DNA of 64,000 nucleotides from Steromphala cineraria (Eukaryota; Mollusca; Gastropoda; Trochida; Trochidae), in contig OU744726.1 in NCBI GenBank assembly GCA_916613615.1, positions 68,530,764-68,594,763 on the forward strand, given 5' to 3'. Shown here piece by piece: positions 20,910-33,384 of the stretch. Under the pieces are notes generated by a model. That model searched no databases and had not been told where the DNA came from. It worked only from the letters and a program-made list of their open reading frames with translations. Each line of letters begins with the position of its first letter. Position 1 is the stretch's first letter. A program made the translations under genes and the position numbers.

Positions 20910-22700
20910 AGTGACTGAAAACACATGACACTACTTCCATTATTAGTTATGTTTTAAAAAGGCATGCTATGTTGTACAAATGTTAGATAAATTGTGTTTT
21001 CATCCATTTTCTCTCAGATAATATGGCAACAAATGATTAAGAGTAATTTCTCATTAATTTATGGGGTAATTTTTAAAATACAAGTTGTTATTCCTTATCT
21101 GACTGAAAATCCATTACACAAGGATAATTATATTTTGATCACATCATCAATCTGAAAAATATTTATAATCGCCGGTCTCGAATAATCACCTGCCTTGAAT
21201 AATCAGAAGGTCAAAACATCGCCCGACTATCATCCAAAGATTTATGGCATATTACGTAAAGGAGCGGATACTCGATGTCTGGATCTTGGCGAAGAACTGG
21301 TCCCTTGGGATAACTTGTCTCAATAACTTAGCACATATTCATATTGATTATTGTATTGCAGACTTCCTAATACTATCCAACCCTGCAGAAATGTTCATGA
21401 AGAAAAATCTAATGAACAACCACAAGAAGTATCTGTATAGGTCTTAGGTCTATAGGTATCACATATCATACGACTTTTCTAAACCCTTACTAAGCACTCT
21501 CGTCTTCTCCCTTGCTTATCCTGGGACCTGACTCGCCTTAGGAAACCTGCTAACAATCGATTCAGTTATACTTTGAACTAGGTTTCTTTTTATTAAAACC
21601 TTGAGTTTATGATTATGATTATCTTAAAATTCATTTTTATTTATGATTCAGCCATACTTACCGGCTTCTTAATCAGACAGCTAAACTAGTGTTTTGGTGT
21701 AACTTGGTGCCGCTGTTGCAATCAAAGGGAGAGCACTCTAATCCTTACCGACATCGTTGATAGATAGATCTGTGTTTACATTACAGCACAGGTTCGAGTC
21801 TCAACAGTTTATAAGTTGTTTTAAAACAATTAAACCAAATTTTTAAACTCTCAATTCAAGTACCGTTTTAAAAAAAATTTGATTGATCCAAATTAAAGAT
21901 TTTCAAACTACAACTTCTGGATAGACATGTAAATGACATCTTCTTCAAGTAATAATATTGAAATATACCACAGTTACTTTCCATATCTTGTACACATAGC
22001 TACTGCTAATTGAGTAGTTTAATTTTTTTTAAATACAAAAGAAATGTTTTGCTAGAAATATACAAATATGGTGTACATTGTCATAAAAAGGAATATTTAC
22101 ATTCAATCTGTTTAAAATCATCAATGAAATACAGAAAGGTTACTCTAAATTTTGGACATCACTATTTTAACACATGAAGTTGAAAAGGCATTGAGATTTT
22201 TACTTCTCGATGTTTATGAACAGTATGTACATCCTTTCGGATATGAAAAACACCGTAGACTGGTCATTTTAAAAAGTCTTTGTTAATTATATTTTAATTC
22301 TGAATCAGACTTTGCAGATATTTTAGATATTTTATGAGAGCTTCTAACAATTTTATGCAGTGATGTTTTGTTGGGAGCATTTTATTTTAAAATGAGAAAT
22401 ACTTTCGATGTCATAATCGTTTCATTTTTTGTTTGTGTTGGATATAGGGGAACGAACATATGCTGTTTGACAGATGATGAGGGTTAATGTTTTTCATATT
22501 TCATTTCATTTTCCTTAGATCTAATACGACGATCATCTCTCTTTATCTCTGTTGCCAATAAACTGAGTGCATTCGCATATCACTTTTTATGTCTTGTAGG
22601 GGTGGGTGCCACATCCTTTTTTTGTACACATTGGCTCGACCTCCCCATCTTTTCGTTCATATGCGGTCTTGGTATTTGTTGTCGTCGTTACGACACCATT
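20910..22700. other. AT-rich intergenic DNA, no gene seen
   Basis: No supported feature. A short GAATAATCACCTGCCTTGAA motif at about 21178 echoes 19006, probably a repeat remnant. Confidence 0.4.
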
Positions 22701-22709
22701 CTCTCAGCG

Positions 22710-22773
22710 TCCCCACAGAGGCAGCTCGGTGCGAGCAAGTCTCTCGGGTATTGCTGAGCTGCCTCTGTGGGGA
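22710..22773. repeat. Miniature inverted repeat related to 20289-20896
   Basis: TCCCCACAGAGGCAGCTC at 22710-22727 is exactly inverted at 22756-22773, with a 28-base loop. It shares the CCCCACAGAGGCA(A/G)CTC core with the larger element about 2 kb away. Confidence 0.75.
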
Positions 22774-23399
22774 GAGGCGCATATCATATTGGTATTTTAT
22801 AAATTAAGCTACACAAATGTTTTTCAGGAACATATGTTTATCATTCTACCTAGCCATACATCGGGAAGTAAGGTAGACAGGGAAATCTTAAAGACAATTA
22901 ACCTTAAATAACTTTAAATAATTGATCACTTTTGATGAACACGAAGAAAATGATTAAAATGCTTGTGTTACATAAACTGAACGCCAAAAGAAATGTTACA
23001 CCTCTTTGGATTTGAATATCATAAAAAGTTACGTGTTCAGAGGAATTTGCTTTGTTGTGTTGTAACACTCTATCAGTTAAGTGCTTTGTCCTAAAACAGC
23101 AGACCTGTAACGTTATTGATAAATGTTTATGTTGCTTATTTTGTTTGGAGGAGGAGGATGAGTTCATATCGTAATGTGCCGATTTATCGTGATGCACTTG
23201 CATAGATTACCATTTAAACACAAAGTAATGGATTAAGTCGGTAATGGTGATTTTGCCTGTTTGATAATGTAAAACTTCAATTTGATAGGTTGACTTCTGT
23301 TGTGGTTTTTTTTTAGAAAAGGAGATAATTTTCTAAGGCGTCTTTTGCCCCTGAGTTCCTGAAAATCGTCCAACCAAGTCAGTTTGTATGGATGTTAAC

Positions 23400-23570
23400 G
23401 ACAGATCCCTTTTTATCTCAACATCTTTATCCGGTTGACTGGCCCTTTCAATCCTATTGAGCACATCTGGGACCTCGTCATCTTTGCAAATGTGTGCGCT
23501 CTGAGTCTCTGTTCCTGACAGGGAAGTTGAGGCATTCCAATACGAATGTCATAGGTTTACCTTGATTCAA
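23400..23570 (+). mobile_element. Decayed Tc1-like transposase remnant
   Basis: The plus strand around 23447-23483 encodes PFNPIEHIWDL, the catalytic-glutamate signature of Tc1 transposases (compare NPIEHLWD in the intact copy at 56893-57909). The flanks hold recognisable but frame-broken downstream sequence. No TIRs were found. Confidence 0.65.
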
Positions 23571-23579
23571 TTTTAAAGT

Positions 23580-24260
23580 TTTCAAAGAAGCGTAGTTATG
23601 TAAGTAATTGAAGGGTTGCGGAAGTCATAGAGTAATATTACCATCTCATGTTCACCAACATACTTGTTAAGTTGATAGTTTCAACTCGATTTTATTGTCA
23701 TGATTTCCTCCTTAACATTCTCAGGGTTAGGAAATGAATATATCCATGAATCAATCATTTCTGTTATTCTTTTATTCTATATACTGGCATAAAATGTATC
23801 ACATATACATGTCTATATTTACCATTGTCTCTTAGTTCGTATACATATCTGCCTTGTCATCATTTTGTGAAAGCGAAACCTTTTTCGCTATGTATTTCGA
23901 TAAGGTGTTCCCCATGTTGGGACTATAGACTATAGTTTTGCATCCCTGCTTTGTATTCAACAACCTGTATAATGATAAGCTACAACGAAGTTTAAATGGA
24001 CGAAGAACATCTTTATTGACAACTTTTTGTTTGACAACAACATTAAAACCAATGTCTGAACAGGAGGAATAATTTTTTAGAATATAGTCATACTGTTTTC
24101 CGTCATCGAATAGTTGCATTTTCACAAGTAACAGATGTTCACAATACCAATTTATACGATATGAAAATCCTCAGGTTTATAACATGAAATAATACGAAAT
24201 ACTATGTTAAGAAATTCCTTACTAAAAAGGCCACTTAGTGAGCGCAGACACTAGGTAAAG
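23580..24260. other. Intergenic, no gene seen
   Basis: Nothing supported in this stretch. Confidence 0.4.
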
Positions 24261-24264
24261 TAGC

Positions 24265-24530
24265 AGTCTTAGTAAACCTAGCCTCAATATTATCCGTTTC
24301 ACTCCTATACTGAGTCTAGAAAGGTCTAGTAGAGGGTCCCGTCAGCCGACCTTTCTGCGACCTATGACCCACCAACGTTATACGTGCGAAGGCAGACTAT
24401 TGTGGCTTGGTAAAATGAATTCTGATTGGTCAATTCGACACGTAGAGTGACGTGACCCTCTACTAGGCCTTGCTAGACTCAGTATAGGAGTGAAACGGAT
24501 AATATATTGAGGCAAGGTTTACTTAGACTG
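24265..24530. mobile_element. MITE family A, full-length copy
   Basis: TIRs CAGTCTTAGTAAACCTAGCC and AAGGTTTACTTAGACTG. Flanks GGTAAAGTAG (24255-24264) and GATAAAGTAG (24531-24540) give a target-site duplication of 8 bp perfect, or 10 bp with one mismatch. The interior is shared with 9452-9716. Confidence 0.88.
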
Positions 24531-24539
24531 GATAAAGTA

Positions 24540-25060
24540 GCTTCCTTTTGCGTAAATCGACAATTTGGATGCCCCGGTCAATTCACCGACCTTTTGTTAG
24601 CAATCCTAAGCTAAATTTGCAACAACGAAAGAAAATAGGCATTATTGTCACATTGCTTGTTCACTACACCAAACTAAGCAACAGCATTACTCACACTTCA
24701 CATCACTTCACATAACATTTGCAAAAGCTAAAGGAAGAGCATATTACATATTATTACATATATTATATATTACATATTACATATTACACAAAATATTGTC
24801 AGTTGATAAACTAATTTTGAATGTTTCTGTCGATAAGAATTCATCGTTCAAATTTTTTAATATATTACTCATTTCACACATCAAACAATCTAAACTGTAC
24901 GGTTGCTTTAAAAGTTCACATATTGATTTCCATTGTGAAAAAAGAAAAGCACAATACTTTGCTTATTAGATCCTTTGTTTAAATGTCTACCTGACGATTA
25001 AGAAGACATTTTCTAATTTGTCATCGAACAACACCGTGCGTGCACTTTGAGGCAATGTCA
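24540..25060. other. Intergenic with AT-rich microsatellite
   Basis: Around 24735-24790 there is a (TATTACATA)n-like microsatellite; nothing else supported. Confidence 0.5.
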
Positions 25061-25074
25061 TCCTTACAACAGGC

Positions 25075-25375
25075 AATTGTAAGTGGTCCAAGTGGTTTCA
25101 AATACGCCATATGCTCCAATGCGACAAAATACGCTATCCATTAAGCCAGTGTAAGTTTTCCAATACGCCTCAGTAAATAAAAAGTGTCCCAATACGCCTT
25201 AGTATGTGATCCAATACGCCTAAAGAAGTGGTCCATTAAGCCACTGTAAGTTCTCAAATACGCCTTAATAAGTGGTCCAATACGCGAAAGTAAGTGTTCA
25301 ATTCAGTTGATATAATTATTCCGAAACGTCATATTCTGGGTCCAATATGACATATATTTTGTGGTCCAATATGCT
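25075..25375. repeat. Degenerate GTGGTCCAATACGCC tandem repeat
   Basis: About ten imperfect units of 20-35 bases built on AGTGGTCCAATACGCC(TTAA) run up to the 3' end of the minus-strand receptor gene. The unit is variable in length and decayed at the right end (GGTCCAATATG). Confidence 0.75.
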
Positions 25376-25455
25376 AAGTTGCTTCCAGTATCAATGCTAT
25401 TTTCAACCCTGCGAATGTTATTTAAGACATAATTTCAACGTCATTCTCTTTTATG

Positions 25456-26667
25456 TTAGACGTTTTCTGGGCCCTCCTTGTAACTTTCGTGCCATAAGAC
25501 TCCACAAGCGACCAAGGAACCGCCAATTGAGAACATGAAGAACATTGCATCAAGAAATCTTTCAAGAGAAAAGTCTTTGCAGCAGATTCTCAGTCTGCCC
25601 CCTCTCTTCACCTCAACGAGCTGGTCACGGCTTCCCTTATACTCTTTACCAAAGTGTTCTTTACCTAATTCTTTGAGTCGTTCCTTCTCCTTCTCCTTCC
25701 TGTGGTGGACGCAAAGAACCACAATTGTTGCCAGGATCGTCAGGAATCCTTGTGCTTCGATGAAAGCAAGGAACATGGCCAGAGTAGACACTGCATCAGA
25801 TGTTGGAGGCATGGACTGGTGAATCAGGTTCAGGAACATGGCGTGGGAGACGAATATGGCCATCAGGAAGGAAAGTTTCTCTCCAGACCTGGCCGGGACG
25901 AGGAATACACAAGGGTTTAGCAGCGACAGAAGAGCCATCGGGAAGATGATGTTGATTATAAAGTAGGTAGGTTGTCTTCGCAGTGTAAATGTAAACTGAC
26001 AAGCAAACATTCCAATCTCTTCCGATACTTGTTGCAAGTGAAAGTTTGTTTTCACCAATGTCCACTCTCCATTCTGCTGGACAAACCCCACTTTATCTAC
26101 CGGAAGTTCTTCTCCTCGCAAATTAACAGGATACCCGTATGAAGGAAGGAAAGTCACGTGACAGGTTTGATAGTCAAACGGATAGTCCTTGACGTCAATC
26201 TTACACCGTGTATGAAAGACGTCAGTCAGTTGCCATGTCAGCCAACCCTCGAACGTGACCGTAATAGGAGTACCGGCCACCAGAGGGTTAACATGCAGAA
26301 TATTGTCAATAAGGGCTATCTTAGGCGTCCAAATGTTCTCATGATGTATTTCTATCATGTGATGACCATGATAATCATCCGGGTTCCACGATATTGCTTT
26401 GTCTCGCCAGTTTAACTGCAGGTAGGATGACGTGGAGAGGACCTCCCGAGCAGCATCAAGGTCAAGGACGGCGTATGGTAGGTAGGAAAGGGTGACGTTG
26501 ATGCCCGTCTCGTCATCATGTAAGGGAGGAATCGTTTTGTTGATGGATCCGAGAACAAACTCTTCCAAGGACTTCAGAGCTTGTCTCTTTTGAAACTGAC
26601 AGTCGATGTCAGAGGCACACAGAGACAGGATCCAGAACATGAGGATGATTGATGTACTGTTTGTCAT
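25456..26667 (-). CDS. Acetylcholine-receptor-like Cys-loop channel subunit A (intronless)
   Basis: Single-exon 403-residue pentameric ligand-gated channel subunit. Signal peptide about residues 1-23; N-terminal ligand-binding domain with Cys-loop C155-C169 (13 residues between, containing PFD); M1 about 235-258; M2 about 263-285 starting SGEKLSFLMA and ending before PPTSD; M3 about 295-320; a short intracellular loop of about 55 residues, Lys/Glu-rich; M4 about 375-395. The GEK start and PPTSD end of M2 place it with nicotinic-type cation channels. It lacks loop-C adjacent cysteines and the WxYxG-like loop B, so it is not a standard alpha subunit. M2 changes are 6' Ala, 9' Val, 11' His, 16' Asn, 20' Gln. 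Canonical nicotinic genes have many introns; this one has none. Ligand unknown. Confidence 0.93.
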   Translation of the reverse strand: MTNSTSIILMFWILSLCASDIDCQFQKRQALKSLEEFVLGSINKTIPPLHDDETGINVTLSYLPYAVLDLDAAREVLSTSSYLQLNWRDKAISWNPDDYHGHHMIEIHHENIWTPKIALIDNILHVNPLVAGTPITVTFEGWLTWQLTDVFHTRCKIDVKDYPFDYQTCHVTFLPSYGYPVNLRGEELPVDKVGFVQQNGEWTLVKTNFHLQQVSEEIGMFACQFTFTLRRQPTYFIINIIFPMALLSLLNPCVFLVPARSGEKLSFLMAIFVSHAMFLNLIHQSMPPTSDAVSTLAMFLAFIEAQGFLTILATIVVLCVHHRKEKEKERLKELGKEHFGKEYKGSRDQLVEVKRGGRLRICCKDFSLERFLDAMFFMFSIGGSLVACGVLWHESYKEGPENV

Positions 26668-26699
26668 TGTGTATCTTGTGATTTATGTTATAAATGGTA

Positions 26700-27660
26700 T
26701 GATGAACTGTTTGGTTGGACAAATGCCTATACTGTTCACACAATACGATACTGTTCCAGATTGACTGTCAGATAAGGAACAACACAGTTTCTGACTGTGA
26801 GTACAGACCACAGACACTTTGCGAGTTACTAAACACAGTGACTGACGTTACTCCTCTTCGGTGTCTGCAAGGTAGGCCTACAGGTCATATAACGTTTTTG
26901 AGTTATCGAAGATACCATCACATGGCTTCACTCCTGTAAGGTTAAACGTTTTCTTCTTTAGAAACTATTCGCTGTCATCGAATGCCTGTCTCTGAATATC
27001 CTGCCTTCCTAATATTTAGATATTTGAACAGGATATGAACTATTTCTCCATGATCCGATGAGAAACTAGACACATTGAAGATGTTTTGGCTATGTCTTCA
27101 GTGACCCCCTCTAAAGTGTCGAATTTAACCCTCACATCAATTAGTAATATTGGATGCACACACAATTGCCAATACACTGAAAGAAACTGTGATGCATCCC
27201 CATAGAATTGGCAGTTAGTTTGAATGGACTTCGATTTTGGTTTGATAATGCAGTTCCACAATACCTTCGTCGTCAACAGAAACATAAATAACTCTCGTTT
27301 TCATAGCATGCGAGTTTTCTGTGTTAGTTCAGAAATTACCTGATTGATATTGCTAATAGCGTGTTTATAAAGCTCTTTCCATCGTAGCTATTGATGTTGA
27401 CTTTGCAATCTCTTCTGAAGCCAAATGAATTTTGTTTGATTGTTTAATGACTTCATGACTCATTTCAAACAATATAATATGTTTTCCTTTAGTCGTATAC
27501 ATTCATTAATTGTTTGCAGCTAACGTTTTGCAATTATCCGTAAAATGATGTTTACACAAGATTGGCATTGTCAAAATCTTTGATGAAAAGTATACCCTAA
27601 ATCATGGTGGAAATATCTACATCGCAATTGATCAAAACTAGTAATTTATTTCCATAATTT
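26700..27660. other. Intergenic upstream of receptor gene A
   Basis: No gene seen. A TTTATAA motif at 26688-26694 lies only about 21 bases upstream of the ATG and was not called as promoter. Confidence 0.4.
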
Positions 27661-27661
27661 C

Positions 27662-27800
27662 TTTAGCTCATCTGGCCTGAAAGGGTCGATGGGCTTATGG
27701 CATGGCATGGTGTCCGGCGTCCGTCCGTCCGTCCGTAAACTTTGTCAATTTTCGACTTCTCCTACAGAACCAAAAGGCGTAGAAAGCTAAAAAAATTGTG
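27662..27800. repeat. Mollusc-type interspersed repeat (GTCCGTCCGTCC)
   Basis: Starts TTTAGCTCATCTGGCCTGAA, continues GGCATGGTGTCCGGCGTCCG followed by a GTCC microsatellite, then AACTTTGTCAATTTTCGACT. Repeats of this form are very common in bivalve genomes (established knowledge, recalled without a search). Confidence 0.65.
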
Positions 27801-28018
27801 TACAGACTTCTTGACTAGAGAGGATGAAAACAACAACAAAAATAACAAAATCGTGATTTAGGCCTACTGAAAATTGAAACCAAGACATGTTCAGCTATGT
27901 TGTACTCAATAAATAATTCATCCACAAACTTTTGATTTTTATTTGTATACACCATGGGGGTAAAATATTTTCTTATGATTGCATAGAACAATATATAGAG
28001 AATATTAAACGACGTCTC

Positions 28019-28110
28019 GTTTCATAACATTTTTATGTAACAAAGGATAGGATTGGTATTTAACGAGCGAAAGCGAATTAAATACCTATACATAAAAATG
28101 TTATGAAACA
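28019..28110. repeat. 92-bp inverted repeat
   Basis: GTTTCATAACATTTTTATGT at the left is exactly inverted as ACATAAAAATGTTATGAAAC at the right, with an internal GGTATTTAA / TTAAATACC pair. It forms a long hairpin; no coding. Confidence 0.85.
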
Positions 28111-28269
28111 GGACCGAGTTTAGTATTTCAATTATTACTAGCTTAATTACATGGTACAAAAGTATAACGAAATTCACCGACATGACCTTCGCAGCCGACC
28201 TGCTGACATTTTGACGTCTTACTTAACATTAACGATTCCTTTTTCTTTCAGAACATAATACATTTAGCA

Positions 28270-28634
28270 TTAAAGGGGCAACTAGCACGTTTTTTGATAA
28301 TTTTACATTTTAAAATTTTCACTGATAATTGTATGTTTATGCTAAATGTATTATTTTGATAGTGTCATAAATCTCATTACACAAGCCAATCAGCCATAGT
28401 CAGAGGACAAAGTATGAAGATTCACATAAAATCCATTGGCGGCCATTTTGTGTGAACACCTTTTATTAATTTTCTGAAAGAAAAAGGAATCGGAAGGCTA
28501 AACTTTGCAATATATATTTGAATTATAACTGCTCCATTTAGTTTAAATACATTGTCTTTCAATTGGAACCATTTATTTTCATTTTCCTGACATCACCTTA
28601 TATTCCCCCTAAAAACGTGCTACTGCCCCTTTAA
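28270..28634. mobile_element. MITE family B, full-length copy with a second right end
   Basis: TTAA-flanked (28270-28273 and 28631-28634), ends AGGGGCAACTAGCACGTT and ACGTGCTACTGCCCCT. Directly after it, 28635-28699 is a second, older right-end fragment (TTATCAAAAAACGTAATACT...GCTTTAA). Confidence 0.9.
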
Positions 28635-29169
28635 TGTACAATAATTAGTGAAAAGCTTAAGATACAAAATTATCAAAAAACGTAATACTGCCGCTTTAAT
28701 ATCATGGATCAAAACTGAAAATAAAATGCGTGCTTCTATCCGTTATTTTGTGGTTTACTTTAGTATGAAGAATATAACTTAACTATGATTTTAAATTTTA
28801 TTATCAATTTAAATAAAAAATACCAATGATAAAATTCACAAATATCTATACAATGTGTTTGAATACATTGTAATCTAAAAATCCTATTAGTCCTGTGTCA
28901 GTTGGAAAAGTTTGGTTTTGTAGAGAATTGAGTCTTCCCCGCAAAGACGGCCAATGTGTAACGTTGCTAGGACAACCGGACGAGTTGAGCATGATTTGCA
29001 CGTGAAGTTGTCAATTTCGTATTCGTCACTGTCAACTCTGGAGAGACAAGAGAGACTTGAAGAACCGAACACTTGGCTTAATTATTTTTTCATTCTATTC
29101 TTTATTCTATTTTATTACATTATATTGTTTATGCCCTGTCTGTCAGTCTGTTTGGCACAAAAACATTAA

Positions 29170-29780
29170 CCTTGCTCACAACTTTTGATTGCTTTGAGGT
29201 AGACCTTTAAGATGACGTCATAACTTTTGACCTCGTGACCTTGACCTTGGCGATGCAAGCGTTTTTCGAAAACTTTAACCTTGCTCATATATTTTGATTG
29301 CTTAGGGGTAGACCTTTGATATTTCACATGTGCATCTATCATGATAAGACCTTTATGATGAGGTCATAATTGTTGACGTTGTGACCTTGACCCTGGCGAT
29401 GTAAGCGTTTTTCGGAACTTTAACCTTGCTCATATATTTTGTTTGCTTGGGGGTAGACCATTGATATTTCACATGTGCATTTATTATGATACGACCTTTC
29501 AGATGAGGTGATAATTTTTTACCTTGACCCTGGCGCAGCAAACGTTTTTCGAAAACTTTAACCTTGCTCATATCTTTTGATTGCTTGGGGTTAGACATTT
29601 GTTATTTCACATGTGCATATTATGATAAGACCTTTTAGATAAGGTAATAATTGTTGACATTGTGACCTTGACCTTGGCGAAGCAAACGTTTTTTGAACAT
29701 TTTATCCTTGGCCGTAACTTGTGATAGAAGACAGACCGTTAATATTTCACATGTGCACTATCAATGTCATTATCAATGTC
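29170..29780. repeat. Tandem interspersed repeat (about 4-5 units of 110-145 bp)
   Basis: Units begin near 29170, 29279, 29423 and 29563 with AACCTTGCTCATA(T)...TTTTGATTGCTT, then ATTTCACATGTGCATNTATNATGATA-type text and GACCTTGACC(T/C)TGGCG. Same family as 9120-9325 and partly 62583-63405. Confidence 0.8.
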
Positions 29781-30036
29781 CCCTCTAGGGTTCCGTAGCA
29801 ATTTGCTCATATTCCGTGTGGTTAAATCCTGTGGTGAAAAAAATTAGTTTCTTTTAGTCCGACACCAAGTTTCTTTATCAAAATAAGTCTTTTCATAACT
29901 TTTTCGGGTTAAGGGCAGGCTTAAATATCTGAGCCAGTGTGTTATTATTTCCAAAGGAACATGTGTCGCTAAAAAAAGAATGTAAGAATGACATATTATT
30001 ATTTTTTTTTATTTTTTTTTTTATATTTTTATTTCC

Positions 30037-30220
30037 CATATGATGTTTACATGTACATATTCATAATGATACAGAGTTCATACTTCAATAAAGACCACAT
30101 ATGATGTTTACATGTACATATTCATTATGATACAGATTTTATATTTCCATAGAGATCCCATATGATGTTTACTTGTACATATTCATAATGATACAGAGTT
30201 TTTATTTCCATAAAGATACA
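30037..30220. repeat. 61-bp x3 repeat in LINE 3'UTR
   Basis: Units start at 30037, 30098 and 30159 with CATATGATGTTTACATGTAC and ATTCATAATGATACAGA. They lie between the ORF2 stop and the A-rich tail, so they belong to the LINE. Confidence 0.9.
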
Positions 30221-30289
30221 GATAAATTATTGTTAATATCACATCATGTCTAAAATACAGATATACAAATGCAAGGTTATTTATATTTC

Positions 30290-33200
30290 TTAACTTAGAT
30301 CTACCTCCATTTCAGCAAATAAAGTGTGAAAAGAGGACCAGAATGAAAAGAATTTGGGCTGGTTGTTATTTGTAAATGCAATATATTTACATGCCAAATA
30401 ATGTTTATATAATTCCTTTTGAATGTATCCAAAAGTGGGTTTGTTACCTTTTCTACTCATACTATAGATTATTTGTTTCACAAGTAAACAAATGGTATTT
30501 AGTGGGTTATTATTTTTACCCTTAAAACCAAAGATGATTTTTATTGGTATTAATTCAATATTTCCTTCAGCTAACTTTCCCAACCATTCTGCTAACTCCT
30601 TCCACACTTTTCTAACATGAATACAATCACATAATAAGTGAATAATACTCTCAGGCATCTGTTTGCAAAGAGAACACAATGGTGAATCTATATATCCAAT
30701 CTTATACAAGAATTTATTGGTAGTCAAAATATTTTGAGTTATCTTGTATTGAAACCATTTCAAATTTACACTTTGTGTACATCTATTAGGCATCATGTTG
30801 ATGTTTTCCCATTCATTTTGTGTAAACTCTTTATCAAATATTTCCTCCCATTTCAATTGGCCAGAAGATTTAACAAAAATAAATTTGGATAGTATTTGAT
30901 AGAATTGTTTACTATTGTCCAATTTTGATATGTTATATGGAAGAATTGGGAAGGAGTGTATTTTTTCATTTTGCATGAATGTGAAGTTCATCTTTTTCAA
31001 ATATTTAAGTACAGATCTCTTGATACCTTCGTATGTAAGAAAATCTATGCTTATATCATATTTATTCTTAAATTGTTCAAAATACAAAACATTACCTCCT
31101 TTTTCTAATATATTTCTCAAATAAATTATTTCATTCCCCCCCCAGTTTTTAATAGTGATTACATTACCACCAATCATGACATTACTATTATAACAAATTG
31201 ACTGGTTTAAAACTCTATCAGGGTCTTTCTCATATTGATAACATATCGTTAAATAATCAGCCCACGCTTTAATGACATCCTGCCAGAATCTTTTGATATA
31301 GTGGGCAACATACAGTTGCTAATATAAGCACCATCAGCAAACCAAAGTCTCTGATAATTTGGGATGTATACTGTAGCATTTTTACTCCATATAGAGTTGT
31401 TTTTTAGCAATCTTTTAATCCATAAAATTTTTTGAGATTTTATAATATTACTTATTATTGGAACATTAATTCCACCGTTTTTAATAGTAGATGTTATAAT
31501 GTTTCTTTTTATTTTATCTTTTTTACCCTTCCAAACAAACTCAAAACATCTCTTTTGAAATGATTGAATAACCTCATCTGGTGGGCTTGGTATAGATGAA
31601 AAGAGATGATTTAATTTTGAAAGTAATAAAGACTTTAAAACTACATTTCTTCCCATGGGTGTTAATAATCTTAACTCCCAGCTTTTCATCTCTCTCTCAA
31701 TTTTTTCCAGTTTGTCTGTATAATTTAAATCAATCATTGTTTCCAAATCTACATCAAACTTTATACCCAGTAAAGTAAATTGTGATTGTGTCCAATCAAG
31801 CTTATAATCATTGCAAATCTTATATCTAGATCTCTTTTTTGATCCTATCCATATCAATCTTGTTTTTTCCGTATTAACTTTAAGTCCAGAGAACCTTGCA
31901 AAAAAAGATAAAACATTGAGAACTGCATATAAACATTTTTCGGTACCATCTAGTGTTAAAGAAGTATCATCCGCAAACTGGGCCAAAATACTTTCAATAT
32001 TTCCCACTTTAATCCCCTTTATCTTTTTATCGTTTCTAATCATAAGGGCCAAGAGTTCTACACATAAAATAAATATATAAGGTGAAACCGGATCCCCTTG
32101 CCTACAACCTCTTGCAATTTTAAAGAAAGAACTTCCAAAACCATTTACAAGAACACATGACTCAATATCATTCAGAAGAACTGAAATCCATTTCTGCAAA
32201 CTTGGTCCAAAGTTAAAGAAATTAAGTACATTTCTGATAAAGGTTCTATCTACGGAATCAAAGGCTTTCTCAAAGTCAATCAATAATAACAAGCCAGGGA
32301 CTTGAAAAGTCTCGGTGTAGTCCATGATATCATAAATAAGTCTAGTAACCTCACCTATATATCTACCTGGTACAAAGCCTTTTTGATTTTCATTAATAAT
32401 TAACGGTAAAATGGGTTTGATCCTATTTGCAATCACTGCAGATGCAATTTTGTAAGATGTATTTAGCAAACTTATGGGGCGCCATGATTTAAGAAAATGT
32501 TTAGGCTTTTGGGGTTTTGGCAAACATGTAATTAACCCTTGTTTTTGGGTCACAGATAGAGAACCATGTTCATAGGCATAGTTTAGGGATTTTATCAAAT
32601 ATTTATTCAAATCAATCCAAAAAAACTTATAAAATTCAGTTGTAAAGCCATCTGGACCTGGTGATTTTTCGTTTTTCATTTTATTAAGTACTTTAGCACA
32701 TTCTTCATATGTTATTTCACCCTCTAAATTCAAAGATTCAGAAATAGACAATTTTGGGACATTTGTGTTTGAGAACAAAGTTTCAAGATCTATCTCTAAA
32801 CATTCCTCTTTAGAGTACAGTTTTTTATAATATAGTTTAGTTTCATCTAAAATATCCTTTTGTTTGTTAATTTCACTACCATCATCTTTTATAAGCTTTG
32901 TAATTGATTTATTCAGAAAATTTCTAGTTTCTAAATGGAGGAAATATTTACTAGGTTTCTCACCGTGTTCTATCCATGTTGCTTTTGATCTTACAAAAAG
33001 TCCCCTTGTTTTTTCCTTATTTATTTCTTCCAGTTCTTTTTTTATATCATTAATGTTTATTAGTATATTTTCTTTGTTGGCCATACTTTCTTCATTATCT
33101 AATTCAATTTCCAATTCTTGCATTAAGGTTTCAAGATCTGACTCTTTTTTATTTCTTTTTTTCTTCTTTGTAGATGAATAATAAATAGTCATGCCCCTAA

Positions 33201-33384
33201 TCTCAAGAAGTATCATTTCCCATAATAACTGATCATTTAGTTCATATCTAATAGCACCTTCATCTTCCTCTGTGATCTGATACTTTTGTAGGGTTAACTT
33301 TATTGTATCTTTTACATTCTGAATATATTCAGGATCATGTAACAATGAATTATTAAATTTCCAAAATCCTTTACCTCTTTCCAT
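30290..33384 (-). pseudogene. LINE ORF2 reverse transcriptase, one frameshift
   Basis: Two minus-strand frames, 31249-33384 and 30290-31177, form one ORF2. The first ends early because of a one-base loss near 31290; the other frame continues the conserved protein through the gap between the two frames with no further stop. RT palm motifs are intact (FADD around 31990). The C-terminal part carries the CSLCKQMPESIIHLLCDC Cys/His knuckle. The frame is open upstream of the first Met into the endonuclease remnant. Not expected to make functional ORF2. Confidence 0.9.

Noticed and set aside
26688..26694. TTTATAA as a TATA box for receptor gene A, and a similar CTATATAC before gene B (38582)
   Set aside because: Both lie only about 20 bases upstream of the ATG, so the transcription start would fall at or past the start codon.
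29353..29598. 81-residue frame in the 29-kb repeat
   Set aside because: It reads through tandem repeat units; apparent protein repetition is a by-product.
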